In this document: positions 42,001-57,000 of the stretch, one piece after another | How positions within the stretch are numbered: position 1 is the first letter of the stretch | How the letters are laid out: each line of letters begins with the position of its first letter | Translations under genes and position numbers: made by a program | Assembly: GCA_964019415.1 (NCBI GenBank) | Contig: OZ025884.1 | Coordinates: 783,501 to 847,500, forward strand | Length of the DNA: 64,000 nt | Source of the DNA: Ianthella basta | Lineage: Eukaryota; Porifera; Demospongiae; Verongiida; Ianthellidae | Reading direction: 5' to 3' | The notes under the pieces: model-generated | Told to the model about the DNA's origin: nothing | The model's database searches: none | Seen by the model: the letters and a program-made list of their open reading frames with translations, nothing else

Positions 42001-45000
42001 AGTGTCCTAGGGGGACACTATTAAATGGGTAGTGTCTAGGGGGACACTATTAAAAGGGTAGTGTCTAGGGGGACACTATTAAATGGGTAGCGTCTAGGGG
42101 GACACTATTAAATGGGTAGTGTCTAGGGGGACACTATTAAAAGGGTAGTGTCCTAGGGGGACACTATTAAATGGGTAGTGTCCTAGGGGGATACTATTAA
42201 ATGGGTAGTGTCTAGGGGGACACTATTAAATGGGTAGCGTCTAGGGGGACACTATTAAATGGGTAGTGTCTAGGGGGACACTATTAATGGGTAGTGTCCT
42301 AGGGGGACACTATTTAATGGGTAGCGTCCTAGGGGGACACTATTAAATGGGTAGTGTCTAGGGGGACACTATTAATGGGTAGTGTCCTAGGGGGACACTA
42401 TTTAATGGGTAGCGTCCTAGGGGGACACTATTAAATGGGTAGTGTCTAGGGGGACACTATTAAATGGGTAGTGTCTAGGGGGACACTATTAAATGGGTAG
42501 TGTCTAGGGGGACACTATTAAATGGGTAGTGTCTAGGGGGATACTATTAAAAGGGTAGTGTCTAGGGGGACACTATTAAATGGGTAGCGTCTAGGGGGAC
42601 ACTATTAAATGGGTAGTGTCTAGGGGGATACTATTAAAAGGGTAGTGTCTAGGGGGACACTATTAAATGGGTAGCGTCTAGGGGGACACTATTAAATGGG
42701 TAGTGTCTAGGGGGACACTATTAATGGGTAGTGTCCTAGGGGGACACTATTTAATGGGTAGCGTCCTAGGGGGACACTATTAAATGGGTAGTGTCTAGGG
42801 GGACACTATTAATGGGTAGTGTCCTAGGGGGACACTATTTAATGGGTAGCGTCCTAGGGGGACACTATTAAATGGGTAGTGTCTAGGGGGACACTATTAA
42901 ATGGGTAGTGTCTAGGGGGACACTATTAAATGGGTAGTGTCTAGGAGGACACTATTAAATGGGTAGTGTCCTATGGGGACACTATTAAATGGGTAGTGTC
43001 CAAGGGGGACACTATTAAATGGGTAGTGTCCTAGGGGGACACTATTAAATGGGTAGTGTCAAGGGGGACACTATTAAATGGGTAGCGTCTAGGGGGACAC
43101 TATTAAATGGGTAGCGTCTAGGGGGACACTATTAAATGGGTAGCGTCTAGGGGGACACTATTAAATGGGTAGTGTCCTAGGGGGACACTATTAAATGGGT
43201 AGCGTCTAGGGGGACACTATTAAATGGGTAGTGTCTAGGGGGACACTATTAAATGGGTAGTGTCCTAGGGGGACACTATTAAATGGGTAGTGTCTAGGGG
43301 GACACTATTAAATGGGTAGTGTCTAGGAGGACACTATTAAATGGGTAGTGTCTAGGGGGACACTATTAAATGGGTAGTGTCATAGGGGGACACTATTAAA
43401 TTGGTAGCATCTAGGGAGACACTATTAAATGGGTAGTGTCTAGGGGGACACTATTAAATGGGTAGTGTCTAGGGGGACACTATTAAATGGGTAGTGTCTA
43501 GGGGGACACTATTAAATGGGTAGTGTCTAGGGGGACACTATTAAATGGGTAGTGTCCTAGGGGGACACCATTAAATGGGTAGCGTCTAGGGGGACACTAT
43601 TAAATGGGTAGTGTCTAGGGGGACACTATTAAATGGGTAGTGTCTAGGGGGACACTATTAAATGGGTAGTGTCTAGGGGGACACTATTAAATGGGTAGTG
43701 TCTAGGGGGACACTATAAAATGGGTAGTGTCCTAGGGGGACACTATTAAATGGGTAGTGTCTAGGGGGACACTATTAAATGGGTAGTGTCTAGGGGGACA
43801 CTATTAAATGGGTAGTGTCTAGGGGGACACTATTAAATGGGTAGCGTCTAGGGTGACACTATAAAATGGGTAGTGTCCTAGGGGGACACTATTAAATGGG
43901 TAGTGTCTAGGGGGACACTATTAAATGGGTAGTGTCTAGGGGGACACTATAAAATGGGTAGTGTCCTAGGGGGACACTATTAAATGGGTAGTGTCTAGGG
44001 GGACACTATTAAATGGGTAGTGTCTAGGGGGACACTATTAAATGGGTAGTGTCTAGGGGGACACTATTAAATGGGTAGCGTCTAGGGGGACACTATTAAA
44101 TGGGTAGTGTCTAGGGGGACACTATTAAATGGGTAGCGTCCTAGGGGGACACTATTAAATGGGTAGTGTTTAGAAGGACATTATTAAATGGGTAGCGTCT
44201 AGGGGGACACTATTAAATGGGTAGTGTCTAGGGGGACACTATTAAAAGGGTAGTGTCCTAGGGGGACACTATTAAATGGGTAGTGTCTAGGGGGACACTA
44301 TTAAAAGGGTAGTGTCTAGGGGGACACTATTAAATGGGTAGCGTCTAGGGGGACACTATTAAATGGGTAGTGTCTAGGGGGACACTATTAAAAGGGTAGT
44401 GTCCTAGGGGGACACTATTAAATGGGTAGTGTCTAGGGGGACACTATTAAATGGGTAGTGTCCTAGGGGGACACTATTAAATGGGTAGTGTCTAGGGGGA
44501 CACTATTAAATGGGTAGTGTCTAGGGGGACACTATAAAATGGGTAGTGTCCTAGGGGGATACTATTAAATGGGTAGTGTCTAGGGGGACACTATTAAATG
44601 GGTAGCGTCTAGGGGGACACTATTAAATGGGTAGTGTCTAGGGGGACACCATTAAATGGGTAGTGTCTAGGGGGACACTATAAAATGGGTAGTGTCCTAG
44701 GGGGACACTATTAAATGGGTAGTGTCTAGGGGGACACTATTAAATGGGTAGTGTCTAGGGGGACACTATTAAATGGGTAGTGTCTAGGGGGACACTATTA
44801 AATGGGTAGTGTCTAGGGGGACACTATTAAATGGGTAGTGTCTAGGGGGACACTATTAAATGGGTAGCGTCCTAGGGGGACACTATTAAATGGGTAGTGT
44901 CTAGGGGGACACTATTAAATGGGTAGCGTCTAGGGGGACACTATTAAATGGGTAGTGTCTAGGGGGACACTATTAAAAGGGTAGTGTCCTAGGGGGACAC

Positions 45001-48000
45001 TATTAAATGGGTAGTGTCTAGGGGGACACTATTAAAAGGGTAGTGTCTAGGGGGACACTATTTAATGGGTAGTGTCTAGGGGGACACTATTAAATGGGTA
45101 GTGTCTAGGGGGACACTATTAAAAGGGTAGTGTCCTAGGGGGACACTATTAAATGGGTAGTGTCTAGGGGGACACTATTAAAAGGGTAGTGTCCTAGGGG
45201 GACACTATTAAATGGGTAGTGTCTAGGGGGACACTATTAAATGGGTAGTGTCCTAAGGGGACACTATTAAATGGATAGCGTCTAGGGGGACACTATTAAA
45301 TGGGTAGCGTCTAGGGGGACACTATTAAATGGGTAGTGTCTAGGGGGACACTATTAAATGGGTAGTGTCTAGGGGGACACTATTAAATGGGTAGTGTCTA
45401 GGGGGACACTATTAAATGGGTAGCGTCTAGGGGGACACTATTAAATGGGTAGCGTCTAGGGGGACACTATTAAATGGGTAGTGTCTAGGGGGACACTATT
45501 AAATGGATAGTGTCTAGGGGGACACTATTAAATGGGTAGTGTCTAGGGGGACACTATTAAATGGGTAGCGTCTAGGGGGACACTATTAAATGGGTAGTGT
45601 CTAGGGGGACACTATTAAATGGGTAGCGTCTAGGGGGACACTATTAAATGGGTAGCGTCTAGGGGGACACTATTAAATGGGTAGTGTCCTAGGGGGACAC
45701 TATTAAATGGGTAGTGTCCTAGGGGGACACTATTAAATGGGTAGTGTCCTAGGGGGACACTATTAAATGGGTAGCGTCTAGGGGGACACTATTAAATGGG
45801 TAGCGTCTAGGGGGACACTATTAAATGGGTAGTGTCTAGGGGGACACTATTAAATGGGTAGTGTCTAGGGGGACACTATTAAATGGGTAGTGTCTAGGAG
45901 GACACTATTAAATGGGCAGTGTCTAGGGAGACACTATTAAATGGGTAGCGTCTAGGGGGACAGTATTAAATGGGTAGTGTCTAGGGGGACACTATTAAAT
46001 GGGTAGTGTCCTAGGGGGACACTATTAAATGGGTAGTGTCTAGGGGGACACTATTAAATGGGTAGCGTCTCGGGGGACACTATTAAATGGGTAGCGTCTA
46101 GGGGGACACTATTAAATGGGTAGAGTCTAGGGGGACACTATTAAATGAGTAGAATCTAGGGGGACACTATTAAATGGGTAGTGTCTAGGGGGACACTATT
46201 AAATGGGTAGTGTCCTAGGGGGATACTATTAAATAAGTAGTGTCTAGGGGGACACTATTAAATGGGTAGCATCTAGGGGGACACTATTAAATGGGTAGTG
46301 TCTAGGGGGACACTATTAAATGGGTAGTGTCCTAGGGGGACACTATTAAATGGGTAGTGTCTAGGGGGACACTATTAAATGGGTAGTGTCTAGGAGGACA
46401 CTATTAAATGGGTAGTGTCTAGGGAAACACTATTAAATGGGTAGTGTCCTAGGGGGACACTATTAAATTGGTAGCATCTAGGGGGACACTATTAAATGGG
46501 TAGCGTCTAGGGGGACACTATTAAATGGGTAGTGTCTAGGGGGACACTATTAAATGGGTAGTGTCTAGGGGGACACTATTAAATGGGTAGTGTCCTAGGG
46601 GGACACTATTAAATTGGTAGCATCTAGGGGGACACTATTAAATGGGTAGCGTCTAGGGGGACACTATTAAATGGGTAGTGTCTAGGGGGACACTATTAAA
46701 TGGGTAGTGTCTAGAGGGACACTATTAAATGGGTAGTGTCCTAGGGGGACACTATTAAATGGGTAGCGTCTAGGGGGACACTATTAAATGGGTAGTGTCT
46801 AGGGGGACACAATTAAATGGGTAGTGTCTAGGGGGACACTATTAAATGGGTAGAATCTAGGGGGACACTATTAAATGGGTAGTGTCTAGGGGGACACTAT
46901 TAAATGGGTAGTGTCCTAGGGGGATACTATTAAATAAGTAGTGTCTAGGGGGACACTATTAAATGGGTAGTGTCCTAGGGGGACACTATTAAATGGGTAG
47001 CATCTAGGGGGACACTATTAAATGGGTAGTGTCTAGGGGGACACTATTAAATGGGTAGTGTCCTAGGGGGACACTATTAAATGGGTAGTGTCTAGGGGGA
47101 CACTATTAAATGGGTAGTGTCTAGGAGGACACTATTAAATGGGTAGTGTCTAGGGGGACACTATTAAATGGGTAGTGTCCTAGGGGGACACTATTAAATT
47201 GGTAGCATCTAGGGGGACACTATTAAATGGGTAGCGTCTAGGGGGACACTATTAAATGGGTAGTGTCTAGGGGGACACTATTAAATGGGTAGTGTCTAGG
47301 GGGACACTATTAAATGGGTAGTGTCCTAGGGGGACACTATTAAATGGGTAGCGTCTAGGGGGACACTATTAAATGGGTAGTGTCTAGGGGGACACTATTA
47401 AATGGGTAGTGTCTAGGGGGACACTATTAAATGGGTAGTGTCCTAGGGGGACACTATTAAATGGGTAGCGTCTAGGGGGACACTATTAAATGGGTAGTGT
47501 CTAGGGGGACACTATTAAATGGGTAGCGTCCTAGGGGGACACTATTAAATGGGTAGTGTCTAGGGGGACACTATTAAATGGGTAGCGTCTAGGGGGACAC
47601 TATTAAATGGGTAGTGTCTAGGGGGACACTATTAAAAGGGTAGTGTCCTAGGGGGACACTATTAAATGGGTAGTGTCTAGGGGGACACTATTAAAAGGGT
47701 AGTGTCTAGGGGGACACTATTAAATGGGTAGCGTCTAGGGGGACACTATTAAATGGGTAGTGTCTAGGGGGACACTATTAAAAGGGTAGTGTCCTAGGGG
47801 GACACTATTAAATGGGTAGTGTCTAGGGGGACACTATTAAATGGGTAGTGTCTAGGGGGACACTATTAAATGGGTAGTGTCTAGGGGGACACTATTAAAT
47901 GGGTAGTGTCTAGGGGGACACTATAAAATGGGTAGTGTCCTAGGGGGACACTATTAAATGGGTAGTGTCTAGGGGGACACTATTAAATGGGTAGCGTCTA

Positions 48001-51000
48001 GGGGGACACTATTAAATGGGTAGTGTCTAGGGGGACACTATTAAATGGGTAGCGTCTAGGGGGACACTATAAAATGGGTAGTGTCCTAGGGGGACACTAT
48101 TAAATGGGTAGTGTCTAGGGGGACACTATTAAATGGGTAGTGTCTAGGGGGACACTATTAAATGGGTAGTGTCTAGGGGGACACTATTAAATGGGTAGTG
48201 TCTAGGGGGACACTATTAAATGGGTAGTGTCTAGGGGGACACTATTAAATGGGTAGCGTCCTAGGGGGACACTATTAAATGGGTAGTGTCTAGGGGGACA
48301 CTATTAAATGGGTAGCGTCTAGTGGGACACTATTAAATGGGTAGTGTCTAGGGGGACACTATTAAAAGGGTAGTGTCCTAGGGGGACACTATTAAATGGG
48401 TAGTGTCTAGGGGGACACTATTAAAAGGGTAGTGTCTAGGGGGACACTATTTAATGGGTAGTGTCTAGGGGGACACTATTAAATGGGTAGTGTCTAGGGG
48501 GACACTATTAAAAGGGTAGTATCCTAGGGGGACACTATTAAATGGGTAGTGTCTAGGGGGACACTATTAAAAGGGTAGTGTCCTAGGGGGACACTATTAA
48601 ATGGGTAGTGTCTAGGGGGACACTATTAAATGGGTAGTGTCCTAAGGGGACACTATTAAATGGATAGCGTCTAGGGGGACACTATTAAATGGGTAGCGTC
48701 TAGGGGGACACTATTAAATGGGTAGTGTCTAGGGGGACACTATTAAATGGGTAGTGTCTAGGGGGACACTATTAAATGGGTAGTGTCTAGGGGGACACTA
48801 TTAAATGGGTAGCGTCTAGGGGGACACTATTAAATGGGTAGCGTCTAGGGGGACACTATTAAATGGGTAGTGTCTAGGGGGACACTATTAAATGGATAGT
48901 GTCTAGGGAAACACTATTAAATGGGTAGTGTCAAGGGGGACACTATTAAATGGGTAGTGTCTAGGGGGACACTATTAAATGGGTAGCGTCTAGGGGGACA
49001 CTATTAAATGGGTAGTGTCTAGGGGGACACTATTAAATGGGTAGCGTCTAGGGGGACACTATTAAATGGGTAGTGTCTAGGGGGACACTATTAAATGGGT
49101 AGTGTCCTAGGGGGACACTATTAAATGGGTAGTGTCCTAGGGGGACACTATTAAATGGGTAGTGTCCTAGGGGGACACTATTAAATGGGTAGCGTCTAGG
49201 GGGACACTATTAAATGGGTAGCGTCTAGGGGGACACTATTAAATGGGTAGTGTCTAGGGGGACACTATTAAATGGGTAGTGTCTAGGGGGACACTATTAA
49301 ATGGGTAGTGTCTAGGAGGACACTATTAAATGGGCAGTGTCTAGGGAGACACTATTAAATGGGTAGCGTCTAGGGGGACACTATTAAATGGGTAGTGTCT
49401 AGGGGGACACTATTAAATGGGTAGTGTCCTAGGGGGACACTATTAAATGGGTAGTGTCTAGGGGGACACTATTAAATGGGTAGCGTCTAGGGGGACACTA
49501 TTAAATGGGTAGCGTCTAGGGGGACACTATTAAATGGGTAGCGTCTAGGGGGACACTATTAAATGGGTAGAATCTAGGGGGACACTATTAAATGGGTAGT
49601 GTCTAGGGGGACACTATTAAATGGGTAGTGTCCTAGGGGGATACTATTAAATAAGTAGTGTCTAGGGGGACACTATTAAATGGGTAGTGTCCTAGGGGGA
49701 CACTATTAAATGGGTGGCGTCTAGGGGGACACTATTAAATGGGTAGTGTCTAGGGGGACACTATTAAATGGGTAGTGTCCTAGGGGGACACTATTAAATG
49801 GGTAGTGTCCTAGGGGGACACTATTAAATGGGTAGTGTCCTAGGGGGACACTATTAAATGGGTAGCGTCTAGGGGGACACTATTAAATGGGTAGTGTCTA
49901 GGGGGACACTATTAAATGGGTAGTGTCTAGGAGGACACTATTAAATGGGCAGTGTCTAGGGAGACACTATTAAATGGGTAGCGTCTAGGGGGACACTATT
50001 AAATGGGTAGTGTCTAGGGGGACACTATTAAATGGGTAGTGTCCTAGGGGGACACTATTAAATGGGTAGTGTCTAGGGGGACACTATTAAATGGGTAGCG
50101 TCTAGGGGGACACTATTAAATGGGTAGCGTCTAGGGGGACACTATTAAATGGGTAGCGTCTAGGGGGACACTATTAAATGGGTAGAATCTAGGGGGACAC
50201 TATTAAATGGGTAGTGTCTAGGGGGACACTATTAAATGGGTAGTGTCCTAGGGGGATACTATTAAATAAGTAGTGTCTAGGGGGACACTATTAAATGGGT
50301 AGTGTCCTAGGGGGACACTATTAAATGGGTAGCATCTAGGGGGACACTATTAAATGGGTAGTGTCTAGGGGGACACTATTAAATGGGTAGTGTCCTAGGG
50401 GGACACTATTAAATGGGTAGTGTCTAGGGGGACACTATTAAATGGGTAGTGTCTAGGAGGACACTATTAAATGGGTAGTGTCTAGGGGGACACTATTAAA
50501 TGGGTAGTGTCCTAGGGGGACACTATTAAATTGGTAGCAGCTAGGGGGACACTATTAAATGGGTAGCGTCTAGGGGGACACTATTAAATGGGTAGTGTCT
50601 AGGGGGACACTATTAAATGGGTAGTGTCTAGGGGGACACTATTAAATGGGTAGTGTCCTAGGGGGACACTATTAAATGGGTAGCGTCTAGGGGGACACTA
50701 TTAAATGGGTAGTGTCCTAGGGGGACACTATTAAATGGGTAGCGTCTAGGGGGACACTATTAAATGGGTAGTGTCTAGGGGGACACTATTAAATGGGTAG
50801 CGTCTAGGGGGACACTATTAAATGGGTAGTGTCTAGGGGGACACTATTAAATGGGTAGTGTCTAGGGGGACACTATTAAATGGGTAGCGTCTAGGGGGAC
50901 ACTATTAAATGGGTAGTGTCTAGGGGGACACTATTAAATGGGTAGTGTCTAGGGGGACACTATTAAATGGGTAGTGTCCTAGGGGGACACTATTAAATGG

Positions 51001-54000
51001 GTAGCGTCTAGGGGGACACTATTAAATGGGTAGTGTCTAGGGGGACACTATTAAATGGGTAGTGTCTAGGGGGACACTATTAAATGGGTAGTGTCTAGGG
51101 GGACACTATTAAATGGGTAGTGTCTAGGGGGACACTATTAAATGGGTAGTGTCTAGGAGGACACTATTAAATGGGTAGTGTCTAGGGGGACACTATTAAA
51201 TGGGTAGTGTCTAGGGGGACACTATTAAATGGGTAGTGTCTAGGAAGACACTATTAAATGGGTAGCGTCTAGGGGGACACTATAAAATGGGTAGTGTCCT
51301 AGGGGGACACTATTAAATGGGTAGTGTCTAGGGGGACACTATTAAATGGGTAGTGTCTAGGGGGACACTATTAAATGGGTAGTGTCCTAGGGGGACACTA
51401 TTAAATGGGTAGTGTCTAGGGGGACACTATTAAATGGGTAGTGTCTAGGGGGACACTATTAAATGGGTAGTGTCTAGGGGGACACTATTAAATGGGTAGT
51501 GTCTAGGGGGACACTATTAAATGGGTAGTGTCTAGGGGGACACTATTAAATGGGTAGTGTCTAGGGAAACACTATTAAATGGGTAGCGTCCTAGGGGGAC
51601 ACTATTAAATGGGTAGTGTCTAGGGGGACACTATTAAATGGGTAGCGTCTAGGGGGACACTATTAAATGGGTAGTGTCTAGGGGGACACTATTAAAAGAG
51701 TAGTGTCCTAGGGGGACACTATTAAATGGGTAGTGTCTAGGGGGACACTATTAAAAGGGTAGTGTCTAGGGGGACACTATTAAATGGGTAGCGTCTAGGG
51801 GGACACTATTAAATGGGTAGTGTCTAGGGGGACACTATTAAAAGGGTAGTGTCCTAGGGGGACACTATTAAATGGGTAGTGTCTAGGGGGACACTATTAA
51901 ATGGGTAGTGTCCTAGGGGGACACTATTAAATGGGTAGTGTCTAGGGGGACACTATTAAATGGGTAGTGTCTAGGGGGACACTATAAAATGGGTAGTGTC
52001 CTAGGGGGACACTATTAAATGGGTAGTGTCTAGGGGGACACTATTAAATGGGTAGCGTCTAGGGGGACACTATTAAATGGGTAGTGTCTAGGGGGACACT
52101 ATTAAATGGGTAGTGTCTAGGGGGACACTATAAAATGGGTAGTGTCCTAGGGGGACACTATTAAATGGGTAGTGTCTAGGGGGACACTATTAAATGGGTA
52201 GTGTCTAGGGGGACACTATTAAATGGGTAGTGTCTAGGGGGACACTATTAAATGGGTAGTGTCTAGGGGGACACTATTAAATGGGTAGTGTCTAGGGGGA
52301 CACTATTAAATGGGTAGCGTCCTAGGGGGACACTATTAAATGGGTAGTGTCTAGGGGGACACTATTAAATGGGTAGCGTCTAGGGGGACACTATTAAATG
52401 GGTAGTGTCTAGGGGGACACTATTAAAAGGGTAGTGTCCTAGGGGGACACTATTAAATGGGTAGTGTCTAGGGGGACACTATTAAATGGGTAGCGTCTAG
52501 GGGGATACTATTAAATGGGTAGTGTCTAGGGGGACACTATTAAAAGGGTAGTGTCCTAGGGGGACACTATTAAATGGGTAGTGTCTAGGGGGACACTATT
52601 AAATGGGTAGTGTCCTAGGGGGACACTATTAAATGGGTAGTGTCTAGGGGGACACTATTAAATGGGTAGTGTCTAGGGGGACACTATTAAATGGGTAGTG
52701 TCTAGGGGAACACTATAAAATGGGTAGTGTCCTAGGGGGACACTATTAAATGGGTAGTGTCGAGGGGGACACTATTAAATGGGTAGCGTCTAGGGGGACA
52801 CTATTAAATGGGTAGTGTCTAGGGGGACACTATTAAATGGGTAGTGTCTAGGGGGACACTATAAAATGGGTAGTGTCCTAGGGGGACACTATTAAATGGG
52901 TAGTGTCTAGGGGGACACTATTAAATGGGTAGCGTCTAGGGGGACACTATTAAATGGGTAGTGTCTAGGGGGACACTATTAAAAGGGTAGTGTCCTAGGG
53001 GGACACTATTAAATGGGTAGTGTCTAGGGGGACACTATTAAATGGGTAGTGTCTAGGGGGACACTATTAAATGGGTAGTGTCTAGGGGGACACTAATAAA
53101 TGGGTAGTGTCTAGGGGGACACTATTAAAAGGGTAGTGTCCTAGGGGGACACTATTAAATGGGTAGTGTCTAGGGGGACACTATTAAAAGGGTAGTGTCC
53201 TAGGGGGACACTATTAAATGGGTAGTGTCTAGGGGGACACTATTAAATGGGTAGTGTCCTAAGGGGACACTATTAAATGGATAGCGTCTAGGGGGACACT
53301 ATTAAATGGGTAGCGTCTAGGGGGACACTATTAAATGGGTAGCGTCTAGGGGGACACTATTAAAAGGGTAGTGTCCTAGGGGGACACTATTAAATGGGTA
53401 GTGTCTAGGGGGACACTATTAAATGGGTAGTGTCTAGGGGGACACTATTAAATGGGTAGCGTCTAGGGGGACACTATTAAATGGGTAGCGTCTAGGGGGA
53501 CACTATTAAATGGGTAGTGTCTAGGGGGACACTATTAAATGGATAGTGTCTAGGGGGACACTATTAAATGGGTAGTGTCTAGGGGGACACTATTAAATGG
53601 GTAGCGTCTAGGGGGACACTATAAAATGGGTAGTGTCCTAGGGGGACACTATTAAATGGGTAGTGTCTAGGGGGACACTATTAAATGGGTAGTGTCTAGG
53701 GGGACACTATAAAATGGGTAGTGTCCTAGGGGGACACTATTAAATGGGTAGTGTCTAGGGGGACACTATTAAATGGGTAGTGTCTAGGGGGACACTATTA
53801 AATGGGTAGTGTCTAGGGGGACACTATTAAATGGGTAGTGTCTAGGGGGACACTATTAAATGGGTAGTGTCTAGGGGGACACTATTAAATGGGTAGTGTC
53901 TAGGGGGACACTATTAAATGGGTAGTGTCTAGGGGGACACTATTAAATGGGTAGTGTCTAGGGGGACACTATTAAATGGGTAGCGTCCTAGGGGGACACT

Positions 54001-57000
54001 ATTAAATGGGTAGTGTCTAGGGGGACACTATTAAATGGGTAGCGTCTAGGGGGACACTATTAAATGGGTAGTGTCTAGGGGGACACTATTAAAAGGGTAG
54101 TGTCCTAGGGGGACACTATTAAATGGGTAGTGTCTAGGGGGACACTATTAAAAGGGTAGTGTCAAGGGGGACACTATTAAATGGGTAGTGTCTAGGGGGA
54201 CACTATTAAATGGGTAGTGTCTAGGGGGACACTATTAAAAGGGTAGTGTCCTAGGGGGACACTATTAAATGGGTAGTGTCTAGGGGGACACTATTAAAAG
54301 GGTAGTGTCTTAGGGGGACACTATTAAATGGGTAGTGTCTAGGGGGACACTATTAAATGGGTAGTGTCCAAAGGGGACACTATTAAATGGGTAGTGTCTA
54401 GGGGGACACTATTAAATGGGTAGCGTCTAGGGGGACACCATTAAATGGGTAGTGTCTAGGGGGACACTATTAAATGGGTAGTGTCTAGGGGGACACTATT
54501 AAATGGGTAGTGTCTAGGGGGACACTATTAAATGGGTAGCGTCTAGGGGGACACTATTAAATGGGTAGTGTCTAGGGGGACACTATTAAATGGATAGTGT
54601 CTAGGGGGACACTATTAAATGGGTAGTGTCTAGGGGGACACTATTAAATGGGTAGCGTCTAGGGGGACACTATTAAATGGGTAGTGTCTAGGGGGACACT
54701 ATTAAATGGGTAGCGTCTAGGGGGACACTATTAAATGGGTAGTGTCTAGGGGGACACTATTAAATGGGTAGTGTCCTAGGGGGACACTATTAAATGGGTA
54801 GTGTCCTAGGGGGACACTATTAAATGGGTAGTGTCCTAGGGGGACACTATTAAATGGGTAGCGTCTAGGAGGACACTATTAAATGGGTAGCGTCAAGGGG
54901 GACACTATTAAATGGGTAGTGTCTAGGGGGACACTATTAAATGGGTAGTGTCCTAGGGGGACACTATTAAATGGGTAGTGTCTAGGAGGACACTATTAAA
55001 TGGGCAGTGTCTAGGGAGACACTATTAAATGGGTAGCGTCTAGGGGGACACTATTAAATGGGTAGCGTCTAGGGGGACACTATTAAATGGGTAGTGTCTA
55101 GGGGGACACTATTAAATGGGTAGTGTCTAGGGGGACACTATTAAATGGGTAGTGTCTAGGAGGACACTATTAAATGGGCAGTGTCTAGGGAGACACTATT
55201 AAATGGGTAGCGTCTAGGGGGACACTATTAAATGGGTAGCGTCTAGGGGGACACTATTAAATGGGTAGTGTCTAGGGGGACACTATTAAATGGGTAGTGT
55301 CTAGGGGGACACTATTAAATGGGTAGTGTCTAGGGGGACACTATAAAATGGGTAGTGTCCTAGGGGGACACTATTAAATGGGTAGTGTCTAGGGGGACAC
55401 TATTAAATGGGTAGCGTCTAGGGGGACAGTATTAAATGGGTAGTGTCTAGGGGGACACTATAAAATGGGTAGTGTCCTAGGGGGACACTATTAAATGGGT
55501 AGTGTCTAGGGGGACACTATTAAATGGGTAGTGTCTAGGGGGACACTATTAAATGGGTAGTGTCTAGGGGGACACTATTAAATGGGTAGTGTCTAGGGGG
55601 ACACTATTAAATGGGTAGTGTCTAGGGGGACACTATTAAATGGGTAGCGTCCTAGGGGGACACTATTAAATGGGTAGTGTCTAGGGGGACACTATTAAAT
55701 GGGTAGCGTCTAGGGGGACACTATTAAATGGGTAGTGTCTAGGGGGACACTACTAAAAGGGTAGTGTCCTAGGGGGACACTATTAAATGGGTAGTGTCTA
55801 GGGGGACACTATTAAAAGGGTAGTGTCTAGGGGGACACTATTAAATGGGTAGTGTCTAGGGGGACACTATTAAATGGGTAGTGTCTAGGGGGACACTATT
55901 AAAAGGGTAGTGTCCTAGGGGGACACTATTAAATGGGTAGTGTCTAGGGGGACACTATTAAAAGGGTAGTGTCCTAGGGGGACACTATTAAATGGGTAGT
56001 GTCTAGGGGGACACTATTAAATGGGTAGTGTCCAAAGGGGACACTATTAAATGGATAGCGTCTAGGGGGACACTATTAAATGGGTAGCGTCTAGGGGGAC
56101 ACTATTAAATGGGTAGTGTCTAGGGGGACACTATTAAATGGGTAGTGTCTAGGGGGACACTATTAAATGGGTAGTGTCTAGGGGGACACTATTAAATGGG
56201 TAGCATCTAGGGGGACACTATTAAATGGGTAGTGTCTAGGGGGACACTATTAAATGGGTAGCGTCTAGGGGGACACTATTAAATGGGTAGTGTCTAGGGG
56301 GACACTATTAAATGGGTAGTGTCCTAGGGGGACACTATTAAATGGGTAGTGTCCTAGGGGGACACTATTAAATGGGTAGTGTCCTAGGGGGACACTATTA
56401 AATGGGTAGCGTCTAGGAGGACACTATTAAATGGGTAGCGTCTAGGGGGACACTATTAAATGGGTAGTGTCTAGGGGGACACTATTAAATGGGTAGTGTC
56501 TAGGGGGACACTATTAAATGGGTAGTGTCTAGGAGGACACTATTAAATGGGCAGTGTCTAGGGAGACACTATTAAATGGGTAGCGTCTAGGGGGACACTA
56601 TTAAATGGGTAGTGTCTAGGGGGACACTATTAAATGGGTAGTGTCTAGGGGGACACTATTAAATGGGTAGTGTCTAGGAGGACACTATTAAATGGGTAGC
56701 GTCTAGGGGGACACTATTAAATGGGTAGTGTCCTAGGGGGACACTATTAAATGGGTAGCGTCTAGGGGGACACTATTAAATGGGTAGCGTCTAGGGGGAC
56801 ACTATTAAATGGGTAGCGTCTAGGGGGACACTATTAAATGGGTAGCGTCTAGGGGGACACTATTAAATGGGTAGAATCTAGGGGGACACTATTAAATGGG
56901 TAGCGTCTAGGGGGACACTATTAAATGGGTAGTGTCCTAGGGGGATACTATTAAATGGGTAGTGTCCTAGGGGGACACTATTAAATGGGTAGTGTCCTAG

